DNA of 64,000 nt, from assembly GCA_031411495.1 (NCBI GenBank), contig JANOBD010000100.1, forward strand, positions 150,247 through 214,246. Direction: 5' to 3'. Both the position numbers and the translations under genes were made by a program. This document shows positions 30,167-38,995 of this stretch, piece after piece. Within the stretch, counting starts at the first letter, position 1. Each line of letters begins with the position of its first letter. A model generated the notes under the pieces. The model did not search any database and was not told the DNA's origin. It saw nothing but the letters and a program-made list of their open reading frames with translations. Origin of the DNA: JANOBD01 sp031411495. Lineage in GTDB: Bacteria; Planctomycetota; Phycisphaerae; Tepidisphaerales; Tepidisphaeraceae.

Positions 30167-30997
30167 ATGCTCGTTCGCTGCCATCACGATCCGCGAGAGT
30201 TTTTCGATCTGGTCGGCCCGTTCCTGCAGAAGAACGAGGTGGAGAACGCGCTGCCGCTGGGCATCGCGCGGTCGTTCGTCGACACCGCCACACACGAAGG
30301 CCTGATGTTTTCGGTCGAGAGCGGCGCGGACGTGGTGGCGGTCGCGGTGAAGAGCCCGCACCGCAACCTGGTCGTCACCCGCGCCCCCGAATCGGCGATG
30401 CGGGCGCTGTCCAACTACCTCTTCGCCTATGCGCTCCCCGTGCCCGGCGTGAACGGCCCGCTGGAGACCGCAAGGGAGTTCGCACAAGCCTGGAAGGCGC
30501 TCACCGATGCCAAAGGGACCGAACGCGTCGCGCTGCGCCTCTACCAGGCGACGAAGCTGAACGAGGTCGCACAGCCCCGGGGCGCCTTTCGGTTTGCGCA
30601 GCTTGCCGATGGCGAACTCGTGGAGGCCTGGCTGCACGCCTTCATCGACGAAGCGACGCACGACCGCCACGACAACCTCCGCGACCGCGTGACGCAGATG
30701 ATCGGCGCGAGCAACGTCGGCCTGTGGGAGCACGACTCGTGCGCCTCGATGGCGGCCATCACCCGCCGCAGCGAGCGCGGCGCGCACGTGGCGTGGGTTT
30801 ACACGCCTAAGCCGATGCGCCGCAACGGCTACGCGACGGCGTGCGTCGCCGAACTGTGCCGCCGCGAGATGGAGCGCGGCCGATCATTCGTCACGCTCTA
30901 TACCGACCTGGCCAACCCGACGTCCAACGCGATTTACCAGCGCATCGGCTTCGAGCCGGTGTGTGATGCGATCGATATCGTCTTCGACGCGGCATGA
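30167..30997 (+). CDS. GNAT-family acetyltransferase with N-terminal extension
   Basis: 276 residues. The C-terminal half is a GNAT domain: 'AHVAWVYTPKPMRRNGYATACVAELCRREMERG' (acetyl-CoA motif with R-x-x-G-Y-A) and 'VTLYTDLANPTSNAIYQRIGFEPV'. The N-terminal half (about 1-150) is a degenerate second GNAT-like fold, as in DUF4081-type acetyltransferases. The acceptor is unknown. Confidence 0.85.
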   Translation: MLVRCHHDPREFFDLVGPFLQKNEVENALPLGIARSFVDTATHEGLMFSVESGADVVAVAVKSPHRNLVVTRAPESAMRALSNYLFAYALPVPGVNGPLETAREFAQAWKALTDAKGTERVALRLYQATKLNEVAQPRGAFRFAQLADGELVEAWLHAFIDEATHDRHDNLRDRVTQMIGASNVGLWEHDSCASMAAITRRSERGAHVAWVYTPKPMRRNGYATACVAELCRREMERGRSFVTLYTDLANPTSNAIYQRIGFEPVCDAIDIVFDAA

Positions 30998-31053
30998 AGA
31001 AACATGGCAGTCGCTGGTTGATCGACCGTCTCATCAAGGCCGTTCTGCTTCCC

Positions 31054-31083
31054 TCTCCCGGAGTACCGGGAGATAATTCTTTC
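31054..31083 (+). terminator. Terminator-like hairpin after the GNAT gene
   Basis: An 8-bp perfect stem TCTCCCGG/CCGGGAGA (31054-31061 with 31066-31073, loop AGTA) is followed by TAATTCTTTC. The U-tract is imperfect; the same hairpin could be a palindromic repeat. Confidence 0.5.
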
Positions 31084-31129
31084 TGTGGTTCTACTTCGTT
31101 CACGGTTAACGATGACAGAAGATGGAGCG

Positions 31130-32119
31130 ATGTTGATGCGAAGGATCTTCCCGTATTTCTGCGCCCTGATGACCGCTTTCGTCGTCCCACGCGCGTTCAG
31201 CGATCAACCCACGACGGCTCCGGCGACCCAGCCCGAGCAGAGTCCTCCTCCGCCGAAGCGCGTCGCGTTCATCGGCAATCAGCAATCGGTCGTGCTCGAG
31301 GTCGTGACGTCCAACACCGGCCATCTGCTCGTGAAACCGACCATCAACGGTAAAGAGGCGGGATTGTGGTTTCTCGATACGGGCGCCGGCATGAACTGCA
31401 TCGACACGGCGTTCGCCGATGAACTGAAGCTGCCGGTGCTCCGTGAAGGCGAAGCCACCGGCATGGGCGGCGCCGCGAAGACGCGCTACCGCGCCATCGA
31501 CACGCTCGCGCTCGGCCCGATTCAACTCGAAGGCAGCGAGGCGATCGAACTCGACCTCTCCAGCTTCGAAAAGTTCCTCGGCCACAAGGTGACCGGCATC
31601 ATCGGCTACGACACGTTCTTTGCCGCGATCTTCGAGATCGATCATCGCGCCGCAAAGGTGACGGTGCATGATCCGCGGTCGTTCGAGCCGAAGGATGCCG
31701 AATGGCGGCCAATCCAGCTGCTCGATCGTCGGCCCAGCGTGGAAGGTTCGATCGAGGGTCACCCATCGGGCCTGTTGATGATCGACAGCGGATCGAACAC
31801 CGGGGCGGTCATCACCTCGCCGACGGTGAAGGCGCTGGACCTGCTGAACGGCCGCGAAACCCGCACGTCGATGACCGGCGGCGTCGGCGGACTCCACAAG
31901 CAGGCGGCCGGCACGCTCGAGGACATCACCATCGGCCACACGCACCTCAAACACGTCGATGCGATCTTTTCGCAATCCGAAAGCGGCGGAACCGCCAACG
32001 AAAAATACCAGGCCATTCTCGGCATCCCGGTGCTGAAACAGTTCGTGATGATTGTGGATTACCCGCAGAAGCAGATCGCGCTGAAGCTGAACACCGGCGA
32101 CGCGACGACGCAGCCGTGA
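31130..32119 (+). CDS. Secreted retropepsin-like aspartyl protease
   Basis: About 329 residues (ATG at 31130, with ATG 31136 and 31112 as alternatives). N-terminal signal 'IFPYFCALMTAFVVPRAFS' and a Pro/Thr-rich linker. Two aspartyl-protease-like halves follow: 'GLWFLDTGAGMNCID' (first D-T-G) and 'GLLMIDSGSNTGAVIT' (second, D-S-G), each followed by beta-strand repeats, and 'GIIGYDTFFAAIFEIDH' and 'AILGIPVLKQFVMIVDYPQKQIAL' as the flap/ILG motifs. It is a monomeric two-lobed member of the bacterial aspartyl-protease-like family, probably periplasmic. Confidence 0.85.
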   Translation: MLMRRIFPYFCALMTAFVVPRAFSDQPTTAPATQPEQSPPPPKRVAFIGNQQSVVLEVVTSNTGHLLVKPTINGKEAGLWFLDTGAGMNCIDTAFADELKLPVLREGEATGMGGAAKTRYRAIDTLALGPIQLEGSEAIELDLSSFEKFLGHKVTGIIGYDTFFAAIFEIDHRAAKVTVHDPRSFEPKDAEWRPIQLLDRRPSVEGSIEGHPSGLLMIDSGSNTGAVITSPTVKALDLLNGRETRTSMTGGVGGLHKQAAGTLEDITIGHTHLKHVDAIFSQSESGGTANEKYQAILGIPVLKQFVMIVDYPQKQIALKLNTGDATTQP

Positions 32120-32124
32120 CATCG

Positions 32125-32190
32125 CCCACGAAGAAGCACGAAGAAAGACCTGCCATACACTTCTTCGTGCCCCTTCGTGTGCTTCGTGGG
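32125..32190. repeat. Inverted repeat of the CCCACGAAG type
   Basis: CCCACGAAG (about 32125-32133) pairs with CTTCGTGGG (32182-32190). The interior has GCACGAAGAA and TTCTTCGTGC, also complementary. A related element lies at 62883-62983. It follows the aspartyl protease stop and could also act as a terminator structure. Confidence 0.7.
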
Positions 32191-32235
32191 TAAATTTGCC
32201 TTTTCGCGTTAGAGTTCCGCCGCGAAAGGCGATAA

Positions 32236-33750
32236 TTGAGGCGCGCTTGCATTTTGTTTCAGCGATTGATTTCGGATCCGCGGATCGTGCTTCCGCTGAT
32301 CCTGCTCTTCGTCGTGTTGAGCACCGCGCCGCGCGTCTTCACCAGCGAACTCTGGGGCGATGAGTTCCGCACCTGGCGGGACGGAATCGAGAAGCCGCTC
32401 TCGGCCGTTCTCACGTGGCATCACAATCCGGATCACGCGCCGCTGGGACACCTGCTGGCGCGGACCGGCGCGGCGATCTTCGGCGTCGAGCATCCGTGGG
32501 CGCTGCGGCTGGGGAATTATCTCTGCGGGCTGCTCTGCGTCCCCGCGCTCTGGTGGATGGGACGGACCCTGAGTGGCAATGCCGTGGGTTTGCTCGCGGC
32601 GGGGATGTTTGCGGTCGATCCGAACTGCCTCTTTCAGATTACCCAGGCCCGCATGTACGGCGCGCTGCTGCTCGCGGGCATCTGCGCGTTCACGCTGGCA
32701 GGGTCGATCTTGAACGATCCGCGAAAGCCTTGGCGGCGCGCGGTGTTCCTCGGCGTGGCGCTCGCGGCCGGCATCTGGGCGCACTCGACGATCTACGCGC
32801 TGATCTTCGCAGTTCTCCTGGTCGCGAGCGGATCGCTTTTCGTCCGGCGGCGCACCGGGGTCGCGCTGTTGGTGGCGGTGCTGATTGGCGGCGCAGTCGG
32901 CGCGCAAGGCGTCGCCAAAATCGTCTCTCGACACGATGCCGAAAAAATCGAAACGCCAAACAGCTCCGCCGCCGGCGATCAGCTTTCCGAGGCGATCGAA
33001 TCCCTCGGCGGGAGCGACGGCATTACCGTGATCCTCGCGGCCTCGACACTCGGCGGCGCAGCGGTGCTATTTACCCGCGGGAACCGAGCACTGGCGAACT
33101 TCGTGGTGCTGGTGGTCGCGCTGGCCGTCATGAACCTGGTGATCGCCTCGCGCTATCGGCCGATCGCCAACGTGCGCTATCTCACAATCCTTCAGCCGCC
33201 GATGTGGCTGGCGATGGCCGTGTTTGTCGTCGCGATCTGCCGTTCGCGCTTCGTTTCCACACTGGGCATAGCTTCGGCGCTTCTGCTGGTCGGGCTCAGC
33301 ATTTATGAGTACGGCCGCGCCCGCGAGGTCTTGGCGCCCCATCCGCTGGCGGCGCCGTTCGCGGACGCTGCGCGAGCGATTCGAGCCCGCATCTCGCCGG
33401 GGGAACGATTCATCGTCGTGCCGCGCTCACCTTACGGCATGTACACGCGCTATTACGGGCTGACGCTCGACGAACCGATCGACGACTTGCTGGCAGAGCG
33501 AACCTCGACACGTCGCATGCGGCAGGCGACGCGGGATGCGAACCTGGAGCAGGGGCGAATCTGGATGCTCGGCGTCATTCAGCCTTCGTTCACGCCCCCG
33601 AGCGGAAACGACAATCCGATCGACTTCGCAAATCGCGTCGCCGCGGCGCGCGAGACACCAGTGCGACTGCCGGCAGTGGATTGGGTTCACGAGTCGAAGC
33701 GCGTCGTCGTCGTCGACATCGACGATTCGAAAATGACCCTCGATCGATGA
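32236..33750 (+). CDS. Membrane glycosyltransferase, GT39-like
   Basis: 504 residues starting at TTG (32236), the only plausible start before the first helix. 'VFTSELWGDEFRTWRDGIEKPLSAVLTWHHNPDHAPLGHLLAR' is the first periplasmic loop with the conserved acidic pair and a His-rich replacement of the usual 'PP(L)' site. About eleven hydrophobic segments follow. It is a GT-C type polyprenyl-phosphate-sugar transferase by resemblance. It converges on nuoB and has no operon partners. Confidence 0.75.
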   Translation: MRRACILFQRLISDPRIVLPLILLFVVLSTAPRVFTSELWGDEFRTWRDGIEKPLSAVLTWHHNPDHAPLGHLLARTGAAIFGVEHPWALRLGNYLCGLLCVPALWWMGRTLSGNAVGLLAAGMFAVDPNCLFQITQARMYGALLLAGICAFTLAGSILNDPRKPWRRAVFLGVALAAGIWAHSTIYALIFAVLLVASGSLFVRRRTGVALLVAVLIGGAVGAQGVAKIVSRHDAEKIETPNSSAAGDQLSEAIESLGGSDGITVILAASTLGGAAVLFTRGNRALANFVVLVVALAVMNLVIASRYRPIANVRYLTILQPPMWLAMAVFVVAICRSRFVSTLGIASALLLVGLSIYEYGRAREVLAPHPLAAPFADAARAIRARISPGERFIVVPRSPYGMYTRYYGLTLDEPIDDLLAERTSTRRMRQATRDANLEQGRIWMLGVIQPSFTPPSGNDNPIDFANRVAAARETPVRLPAVDWVHESKRVVVVDIDDSKMTLDR

Positions 33751-33760
33751 GGAAGCCGCG

Positions 33761-34348
33761 TTATCGCGTCAGCGGCGTTCCGCCGACGGTGAGCGGTTGC
33801 GGACGCACGCCCACGGGCGCGGGGATCGCGATCTCCAGCGGCTTGCGCTTGCCCACAGGCGGCAGGCCATCCTGGTCGATGATCCGCTGGATCGCCATGA
33901 TGCCTTCGATGAGCGTTTCCGGGCGCGGCGGGCAGCCGGGCACGTAGACATCCACGGGAAGGAACTGGTCGATGCCCTGCACCGTGGCGTACGCGTCGAA
34001 CACGCCGCCGGTGGAGGCGCAGGCGCCCATCGAGATGACCCACTTGGGTTCCGACATCTGCTGGTAGATGTGCTGGAGGACGGGCATCAGTGTGATGCCG
34101 ACCCGGCCGGCGACGATCATCAGATCGCTCTGGCGCGGGCTGAACCGCATGGCTTCGGCGCCGAATCGTGCGAGGTCGTAGCGCGACGACGCGGTCGCCA
34201 TGAGTTCGATGCCGCAACATGCCGTTGCGAAAGGCATCGGCCACAGTGAGTTGCGGCGGGCCCAGTTGACGACCTTTTTCAGGTTGGTCGTGAGGATGTT
34301 GTCGGGAAGCTGTTGGGTGTCGATCATCGCGATGCCTTGGCTCACCAT
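33761..34348 (-). CDS. nuoB: NADH-quinone oxidoreductase subunit B (orphan)
   Basis: About 195 residues (start near 34348 or 34327; the frame is open further upstream without family similarity). The NuoB fold is complete, with the N2 [4Fe-4S] ligands visible: the adjacent Cys pair in 'FATACCGIELMA', one Cys in 'SMGACASTGGVFDAY' and one in 'VYVPGCPPRPETLIEGI'. In complex I this subunit hands electrons to quinone. The gene stands alone between a glycosyltransferase and an acyltransferase, with no other nuo gene here, so its partners must be elsewhere. Confidence 0.92.
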   Translation of the reverse strand: MVSQGIAMIDTQQLPDNILTTNLKKVVNWARRNSLWPMPFATACCGIELMATASSRYDLARFGAEAMRFSPRQSDLMIVAGRVGITLMPVLQHIYQQMSEPKWVISMGACASTGGVFDAYATVQGIDQFLPVDVYVPGCPPRPETLIEGIMAIQRIIDQDGLPPVGKRKPLEIAIPAPVGVRPQPLTVGGTPLTR

Positions 34349-34413
34349 CGTAGGGTTCGCCGGGCCGTTTTCCAAACGGGCTCGCCCCAGGGTCCCGCAG
34401 CATTGCGATGCCG

Positions 34414-34433
34414 GCCGCCGCCCGAGCGGCGGC
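34414..34433. repeat. GC-rich hairpin between nuoB and acyltransferase genes
   Basis: An 8-bp stem GCCGCCGC/GCGGCGGC with loop CCGA, in the divergent intergenic region. No T-run follows; its role is unknown. Confidence 0.5.
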
Positions 34434-34522
34434 GGCTGCAGTTCGATGCGGTTATCGGGCATGGCGTTCTGGCCCGATTTCGAAGGGTTTTATTTTTGCG
34501 TTTTGCTTTCGAACTGAAGTTG

Positions 34523-35818
34523 GTGCATGTACACATTGCCGTGAAGTTGGAAGAAACGCTGAAAACAGTTTCAGGGGTCGAGGTCGCTGCGCCGGCGGTT
34601 GAGCCGGACGTTGTGGCCAGGCCGGAGGTTCGTTCGCCGATCTTCCGCGAGATCCCGGCGAAGCCGGGCAGCGAATTGCCGCCCGAGGGGACCCTCGGCC
34701 GCGGGTTCAAGAATCGATACAACAACCTGTTGATCGTCCGGCTTTTCCTGTCGCTCACCGTCGTCTTCAGCCACAGCTTCGCGCTGGCTAACGGCCCGGT
34801 GCCCGGCGACTGGCTCAAGCGCCACCTCACCGAGTACTGGGGCCATCCGGGCATCACGATCGGCTTCTCGGCCGTGAACATGTTTTTCGTCGTCAGCGGC
34901 TTCCTGGTGACGCACAGCTTTCTGCGTTCCAAGTCCGTCGTCGATTTCGCGAAGAAACGCGCCTGGCGCATCTATCCGCCTTACATCATCGCCTCGCTGA
35001 TGTGCCTGCTCATCATCGGCCCGCTCGCGCTGCACCATTGGCCGGCGCGGCCCTACTCCGAATGGCCGAAGTACTTCCTCGATGTCGCGATGCTGCGCAT
35101 CTACGACATCCCCGGCATCTTCGCCGACCATCCGTACAAGATTAACGGCAACGGCGTGCTGAACGGGTCGATGTGGACCATCAAGTACGAGGTGATGTGC
35201 TACGTCTTCATCGTGCTCACCTGGAGCGTGGGCATGCTCCAGCGGAAGTGGCCGGTCGCGCTCGCCTTCGGGGCCATCGCGACGTATTACGGCCTGCAGG
35301 TCTCCGGCTTGCTCGAGCAGTGGCACCTCACGCCGTGGCTGCCGCGGGCCGGTGCGTACCTCTTCGGCGAAGCCCGCGAGTGGCCGCGCATGCTCACCTG
35401 CTATCTCGCGGGAATGACGCTGTACCTCTATCGCGATTCACTGCCGCACAAGTTCTGGGCGGCGAGTCTCGCGATCCTTCTGCTCATCGGCGCCGGCGCG
35501 GTGAACTCGTGGCTGCTCCTGCCGCTGCACCCGCTGCTGCTCGGCTACGCGCTGCTCTGCTTCGGCTTCACGACCGTCGGCCGGCAATACACGAGCAAGA
35601 TCGACAGGTTCGATCTCTCCTACGGCGTCTACCTGTACGCCTTCCCGATCCAGCAGACGATCATCCACTTCATCCCGGCCGTCCGCGGCAATCCGCTGCT
35701 GCTCTTTTCGCTCGCCTATCCGACGGTGCTGACCGTCGCGTACCTGAGCATGCGATTCATCGAGCAGCGGTTCCAGATGAAGAAGTCGGCGCCGGGCGCT
35801 GCGCCCGCCGTGGCGTAG
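34523..35818 (+). CDS. Acyltransferase 3 family membrane protein
   Basis: About 431 residues; the start is uncertain (GTG at 34523 or 34541; upstream codons have no homology pattern). The conserved core begins with 'RYNNLLIVRLFLSLTVVFSHSFAL' (helix 1 with the essential His of acyltransferase-3/OafA-type enzymes), then 'SAVNMFFVVSGFLVTHSFLRS' and 'KRAWRIYPPYIIASL', 'GSMWTIKYEVMCYVFI' and ten or so membrane helices. These enzymes O-acetylate sugars of exopolysaccharide or other surface glycans. It diverges from nuoB. Confidence 0.85.
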   Translation: MHVHIAVKLEETLKTVSGVEVAAPAVEPDVVARPEVRSPIFREIPAKPGSELPPEGTLGRGFKNRYNNLLIVRLFLSLTVVFSHSFALANGPVPGDWLKRHLTEYWGHPGITIGFSAVNMFFVVSGFLVTHSFLRSKSVVDFAKKRAWRIYPPYIIASLMCLLIIGPLALHHWPARPYSEWPKYFLDVAMLRIYDIPGIFADHPYKINGNGVLNGSMWTIKYEVMCYVFIVLTWSVGMLQRKWPVALAFGAIATYYGLQVSGLLEQWHLTPWLPRAGAYLFGEAREWPRMLTCYLAGMTLYLYRDSLPHKFWAASLAILLLIGAGAVNSWLLLPLHPLLLGYALLCFGFTTVGRQYTSKIDRFDLSYGVYLYAFPIQQTIIHFIPAVRGNPLLLFSLAYPTVLTVAYLSMRFIEQRFQMKKSAPGAAPAVA

Positions 35819-36084
35819 AGGCGTGGCCCCCCGGCCACCACGACACGTTCATGCAGCCGACATTTCGTCGCCGGAATCGGCCGTCGCGATGAGCGGAACC
35901 CACTCGATACCATACGGCGATGGTTCACGACGCGTGCTATTGGCCACAAGCGTTCTGTGAGATGCGTGGATGGAGTGTTCCTCACTCCGGGCGGAAATCG
36001 CGCCGCCGGTCATTTCATGCACGTCGAGTGATTCGCGTCGCGAAGAGGGCGCGCGTTCCGGGCGAATCGAGCGGGCCGAATGCA

Positions 36085-37008
36085 TCAGACGCCCAGCGCC
36101 TTCGCCATCGCTTCGCCCAGCGTCGCCGGCGTATCCGCAACCGAGATGCCGCACTCGCGGAGCGCTTTGACTTTGCTCGCGGCGGTGTCGTCGCCGCCGG
36201 AGATGATCGCGCCGGCGTGGCCCATGCGTCGTCCGGGCGGCGCGGTCTGGCCGGCGATGAACGCCACCAGTGGCTTTTTCACATTGTCTTTCGCCCATTG
36301 GCCCGCGAGCACTTCGTCGGATCCGCCGATCTCGCCGATCATGATGATGCCGTCCGTCTCGGCGTCGTTGTTCATCAGTTCGAGCACTTCCTTGAAGTTG
36401 ATGCCCTTCACCGGATCGCCGCCGATGCCGACGCAGGTCGTCTGGCCGATGCCGCGGCTACTGCATTGCCACACGGCTTCGTAGGTGAGCGTGCCCGAGC
36501 GGCTGATGATGCCGACTTTCTTCTTCGTCTTGGCCTGATTGGCGGGCGTGTGGATGTAGCCGGGCATGATGCCGATCTTGCAGCCCGGCGTTGTTGATCC
36601 CGGGCCGTTGCCCGGCGTGATCACGCCCGGGCAGTTCGGGCCGATGAGCGTCGTCTTCGGGTAGTCCTTCAAAAACGCCTTGGCCTTCACCATGTCGAGC
36701 ACGGGGATGCCTTCGGTGATGGCACAGATGACGCGGACGCCCGCGGCGGCGGCTTCCATGATGGCGTCGGCCGCGAACGGCGGCGGCACGAAGATCATCG
36801 TCGCATCGGCGCCGGTCTTCTTCACGGCATCTTCGACGGTGTTGAACACCGGCAGGCCGTTCTCGTCCTTGGAGCCGCCTTTGCCCGGCGTGGTGCCGCC
36901 GACCATTTTCGTGCCGTACTCCAGGCAGCCCTTGGTGTGGAACGCGCCCTGCGCGCCGGTGATGCCCTGGCAGATGACCTTCGTATTCGAGTCGACGAGA
37001 ATGCTCAT
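36085..37008 (-). CDS. sucD: Succinate-CoA ligase subunit alpha (orphan)
   Basis: 307 residues from the ATG at 37008. CoA-binding N-domain ('VICQGITGAQGAFHTKGCLEYGTKMVGGTTPGKGG') and C-terminal ligase domain with 'GPNCPGVITPG', 'GIISRSGTLTYEAVWQ' and the phosphorylatable His in 'GRRMGHAGAIISGG'. It works with SucC to interconvert succinyl-CoA and succinate with nucleotide synthesis. sucC, which usually precedes sucD, is not adjacent, which is unusual and worth checking elsewhere in the genome. Confidence 0.94.
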   Translation of the reverse strand: MSILVDSNTKVICQGITGAQGAFHTKGCLEYGTKMVGGTTPGKGGSKDENGLPVFNTVEDAVKKTGADATMIFVPPPFAADAIMEAAAAGVRVICAITEGIPVLDMVKAKAFLKDYPKTTLIGPNCPGVITPGNGPGSTTPGCKIGIMPGYIHTPANQAKTKKKVGIISRSGTLTYEAVWQCSSRGIGQTTCVGIGGDPVKGINFKEVLELMNNDAETDGIIMIGEIGGSDEVLAGQWAKDNVKKPLVAFIAGQTAPPGRRMGHAGAIISGGDDTAASKVKALRECGISVADTPATLGEAMAKALGV

Positions 37009-37134
37009 AGACCCGTCAGTATCGAAAGATCGGGACCGGGGGCAAGGGGCGAAGATCGAATGAGTCCGGCGCAAAACTCTCGCCCGACCCCGTTCATTCT
37101 TCCGTTTTTCGTTCAATTCGTCGGTAGATCGCGT

Positions 37135-38091
37135 TCAACTCCGTCGCCGCCGCGTGACCACGCCGCCCAGCGCCAGCAGCGCGGCAGTCGACGGCTCGGG
37201 AGTCAGCACGACACGGAATCCGAGCTGTTCACGCTCAAATGTCGGGAGGCCGATATACGCGTTGAGCGGCGTGAGCCAGCCGGCGATGTTGTCGTACGCG
37301 CCGCCCACCATCGGGCCGCGAAACGGGCCGGCGGGGATCGAGTCGTTCCACTCGTACACGTTCCCGGCCATGTCGTAGGTGCCGTAGTAGTTGGCCGCGT
37401 AGGAGGCGACGGGCGTGGTGTTACCGATGCCGGCGGGAACGTAGTTGGCCTGGCCGCCGGTCGGGGCGGTGTTGCTCGAGGTCGGGTAGAGCCAGTAGCT
37501 GTCGACATCGCCGCCGAGGCTTGCGGGCTGGTAATACGCCGCCTTGTACCACTCGTTGGCGCTGGCCACGGCCCACTTCGGGCCGGCGTTGCGGGTCACG
37601 GTGTTCGCGGTCATTCCCGCAGGCGTGAGCGTGTAGGTGCCATCTTCGGTGGTGCTGGCGTTCTGAAGACCGAAGGGTTGGCCATTCTGCAGCCAGTTGG
37701 CGAAGCGGGCGGCGTCCCAGAAGCTCACGAAGTTCACCGGATGGTTCTCTCGGCCTGAAACGGTCGCGTAGCTGAATGCGCCGATGAACCCCGAGCGCGT
37801 GATCCCGCCGAATGTCCCGGCCATACCGGAGCTGTAGAGGCTGTTGGCATCGTCGAACGCGACGGCATTGAGGAACTCGGTGTACTGGGCATTGGTCACC
37901 TCGGTGGTGCCAATCGCGTAGTTGTATCCGACCGAACCATAGGGGCCGTTCGGCGTCGTATCGGGTGCGTTGCCGGGGCTGCCTACGGCTACGGTCGGGA
38001 TGGTGATGGCCTGTGCGGTCGATGCGAATAGACCCAAGGCAAGAGATGTCACCGACGAGAGTGCAAACGACTTGAACAACGCGTGATTCAT
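37135..38091 (-). CDS. PEP-CTERM protein with formylglycine-generating-enzyme (SUMF1) domain
   Basis: 318 residues. Signal peptide 'SVTSLALGLFASTAQA'. The SUMF1/FGE-sulfatase-like fold is seen in 'YAIGTTEVTNAQYTEFLNAV', 'NHPVNFVSFWDAARFANWLQNGQ', 'ANEWYKAAYY' and 'YDMAGNVYEWNDSI'; the cysteines of true FGE are not apparent, so it is probably a non-catalytic FGE-fold domain. The C terminus is 'TPEPSTAALLALGGVVTRRRRS', a PEP-CTERM sorting tail with motif, hydrophobic stretch and Arg cluster, which an exosortase would process. Confidence 0.88.
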   Translation of the reverse strand: MNHALFKSFALSSVTSLALGLFASTAQAITIPTVAVGSPGNAPDTTPNGPYGSVGYNYAIGTTEVTNAQYTEFLNAVAFDDANSLYSSGMAGTFGGITRSGFIGAFSYATVSGRENHPVNFVSFWDAARFANWLQNGQPFGLQNASTTEDGTYTLTPAGMTANTVTRNAGPKWAVASANEWYKAAYYQPASLGGDVDSYWLYPTSSNTAPTGGQANYVPAGIGNTTPVASYAANYYGTYDMAGNVYEWNDSIPAGPFRGPMVGGAYDNIAGWLTPLNAYIGLPTFEREQLGFRVVLTPEPSTAALLALGGVVTRRRRS

Positions 38092-38366
38092 GATGAATTC
38101 CTCGAAGGCGACATGAGCAACGGAAAGTGCGCCCGCTATCAGTGCTCCATTTCTGGCAAGTTAGCACGCGTCGAACGGTGATTTCAAGCCAAATCCGAAT
38201 TGGTTGAAAATGACGAAATGAGGCGCGTTGATAGAAACTTATCAGCTTTGGGGCTCGTGGTGTGCCTTACTGGGGTGGTGGTAATTAAGCAGGGGATTGC
38301 AGGCGTGCAATTCGAGCGAATTTTGTGGTCAACGGTCTTTTCGCGCGAGCTCGCAGTTCAACACTT
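38092..38366. other. Intergenic region flanking the RAYT element
   Basis: About 275 bases without a credible gene. It is more A+T-rich than the surroundings, and holds the upstream region of the FGE-fold gene on the left. The RAYT element starts at its right end. Confidence 0.5.
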
Positions 38367-38388
38367 CGGACCGAGGACGGTCCATCTC
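38367..38388 (+). repeat. REP hairpin A at 3' side of the RAYT gene (loop GAGGAC)
   Basis: Stem GGACC (38368-38372), loop GAGGAC, stem GGTCC (38379-38383), then ATCTC. The 17-mer at 38367-38383 recurs in inverted orientation at 38970-38986 on the other side of the RAYT gene. Confidence 0.85.
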
Positions 38389-38406
38389 TTGTTGGGACGA
38401 AAGGAC

Positions 38407-38904
38407 CTATTCGATCCCTGCCACTCGCGTGGCGCGTTGACGTCGGATGTAGTCGAACGCTGCACGAAAGTAATCTTTGTCGAAGACGTACTTTGTGCTT
38501 CCGCACTCCGCCCACCACGATGCGCCGGAAGGTCGATGGAATTGTTTACTCAGTTCCTGTCCGACCCATCGCTTCAGCATCCGACGAACATCTTTGGGAT
38601 CGGCGTCCGCGTCGAGCAGGACATGGACGTGATCGGGTCCGCACGCGCATGCATGGAGAACCCATTCGCCGCGTTCACAAACCAGATGTACTATGGATTC
38701 CACCGCAATCATCTGCCCGGGATCGAACCGAACCGGATCGAACTTCAAACTCAACGATTCGAACTCCCATCGGTGTCGGTCGTAGTCAATGATTGGCTCT
38801 CCGTAATTGTTATGAGCGCGATCGACGGTCCCGCGCGAATCACCGTGCAAGCGTGTCCCATATGTCCCCCACGTAATGTGAAACGCGAGGGGTTTGGAGT
38901 ACAC
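38407..38904 (-). CDS. REP-associated tyrosine transposase (RAYT, Y1/HUH family)
   Basis: 165 residues from a GTG at 38904, chosen because GGAGGAG lies 5 bases before it; the frame is open to 39039, but that part translates the flanking hairpins. HUH motif 'GPDHVHVLL' (His92, His94) and a single catalytic Tyr candidate (Tyr152) in 'FRAAFDYIRRQ', with 'HITWGTYGTRLHGD' near the N terminus, match the single-domain tyrosine transposases linked to REP elements. These nick and move single-stranded REP hairpins. Hairpins sharing a GAGGAC loop flank the gene on both sides. Confidence 0.88.
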   Translation of the reverse strand: MYSKPLAFHITWGTYGTRLHGDSRGTVDRAHNNYGEPIIDYDRHRWEFESLSLKFDPVRFDPGQMIAVESIVHLVCERGEWVLHACACGPDHVHVLLDADADPKDVRRMLKRWVGQELSKQFHRPSGASWWAECGSTKYVFDKDYFRAAFDYIRRQRATRVAGIE

Positions 38905-38964
38905 GACTGCTCCTCCGAAAACGGTTGAAGCTCGATCAAAGATTTCAAAAAGGACCGTCCATCG

Positions 38965-38986
38965 GAGACGGACCGTCCTCGGTCCG
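38965..38986 (-). repeat. REP hairpin B at 5' side of the RAYT gene (loop GAGGAC)
   Basis: Read on the minus strand: CGGACC, loop GAGGAC, GGTCCG, then TCTC. It is an inverted copy of hairpin A (17 of 17 bases; 21 of 22 with the flank). Confidence 0.85.
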
Positions 38987-38995
38987 ATCTTCATT

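Noticed and set aside
38200..38928. A 242-codon + strand frame through the RAYT region.
   Set aside because: Antisense to the RAYT gene, which has the HUH and Tyr motifs.
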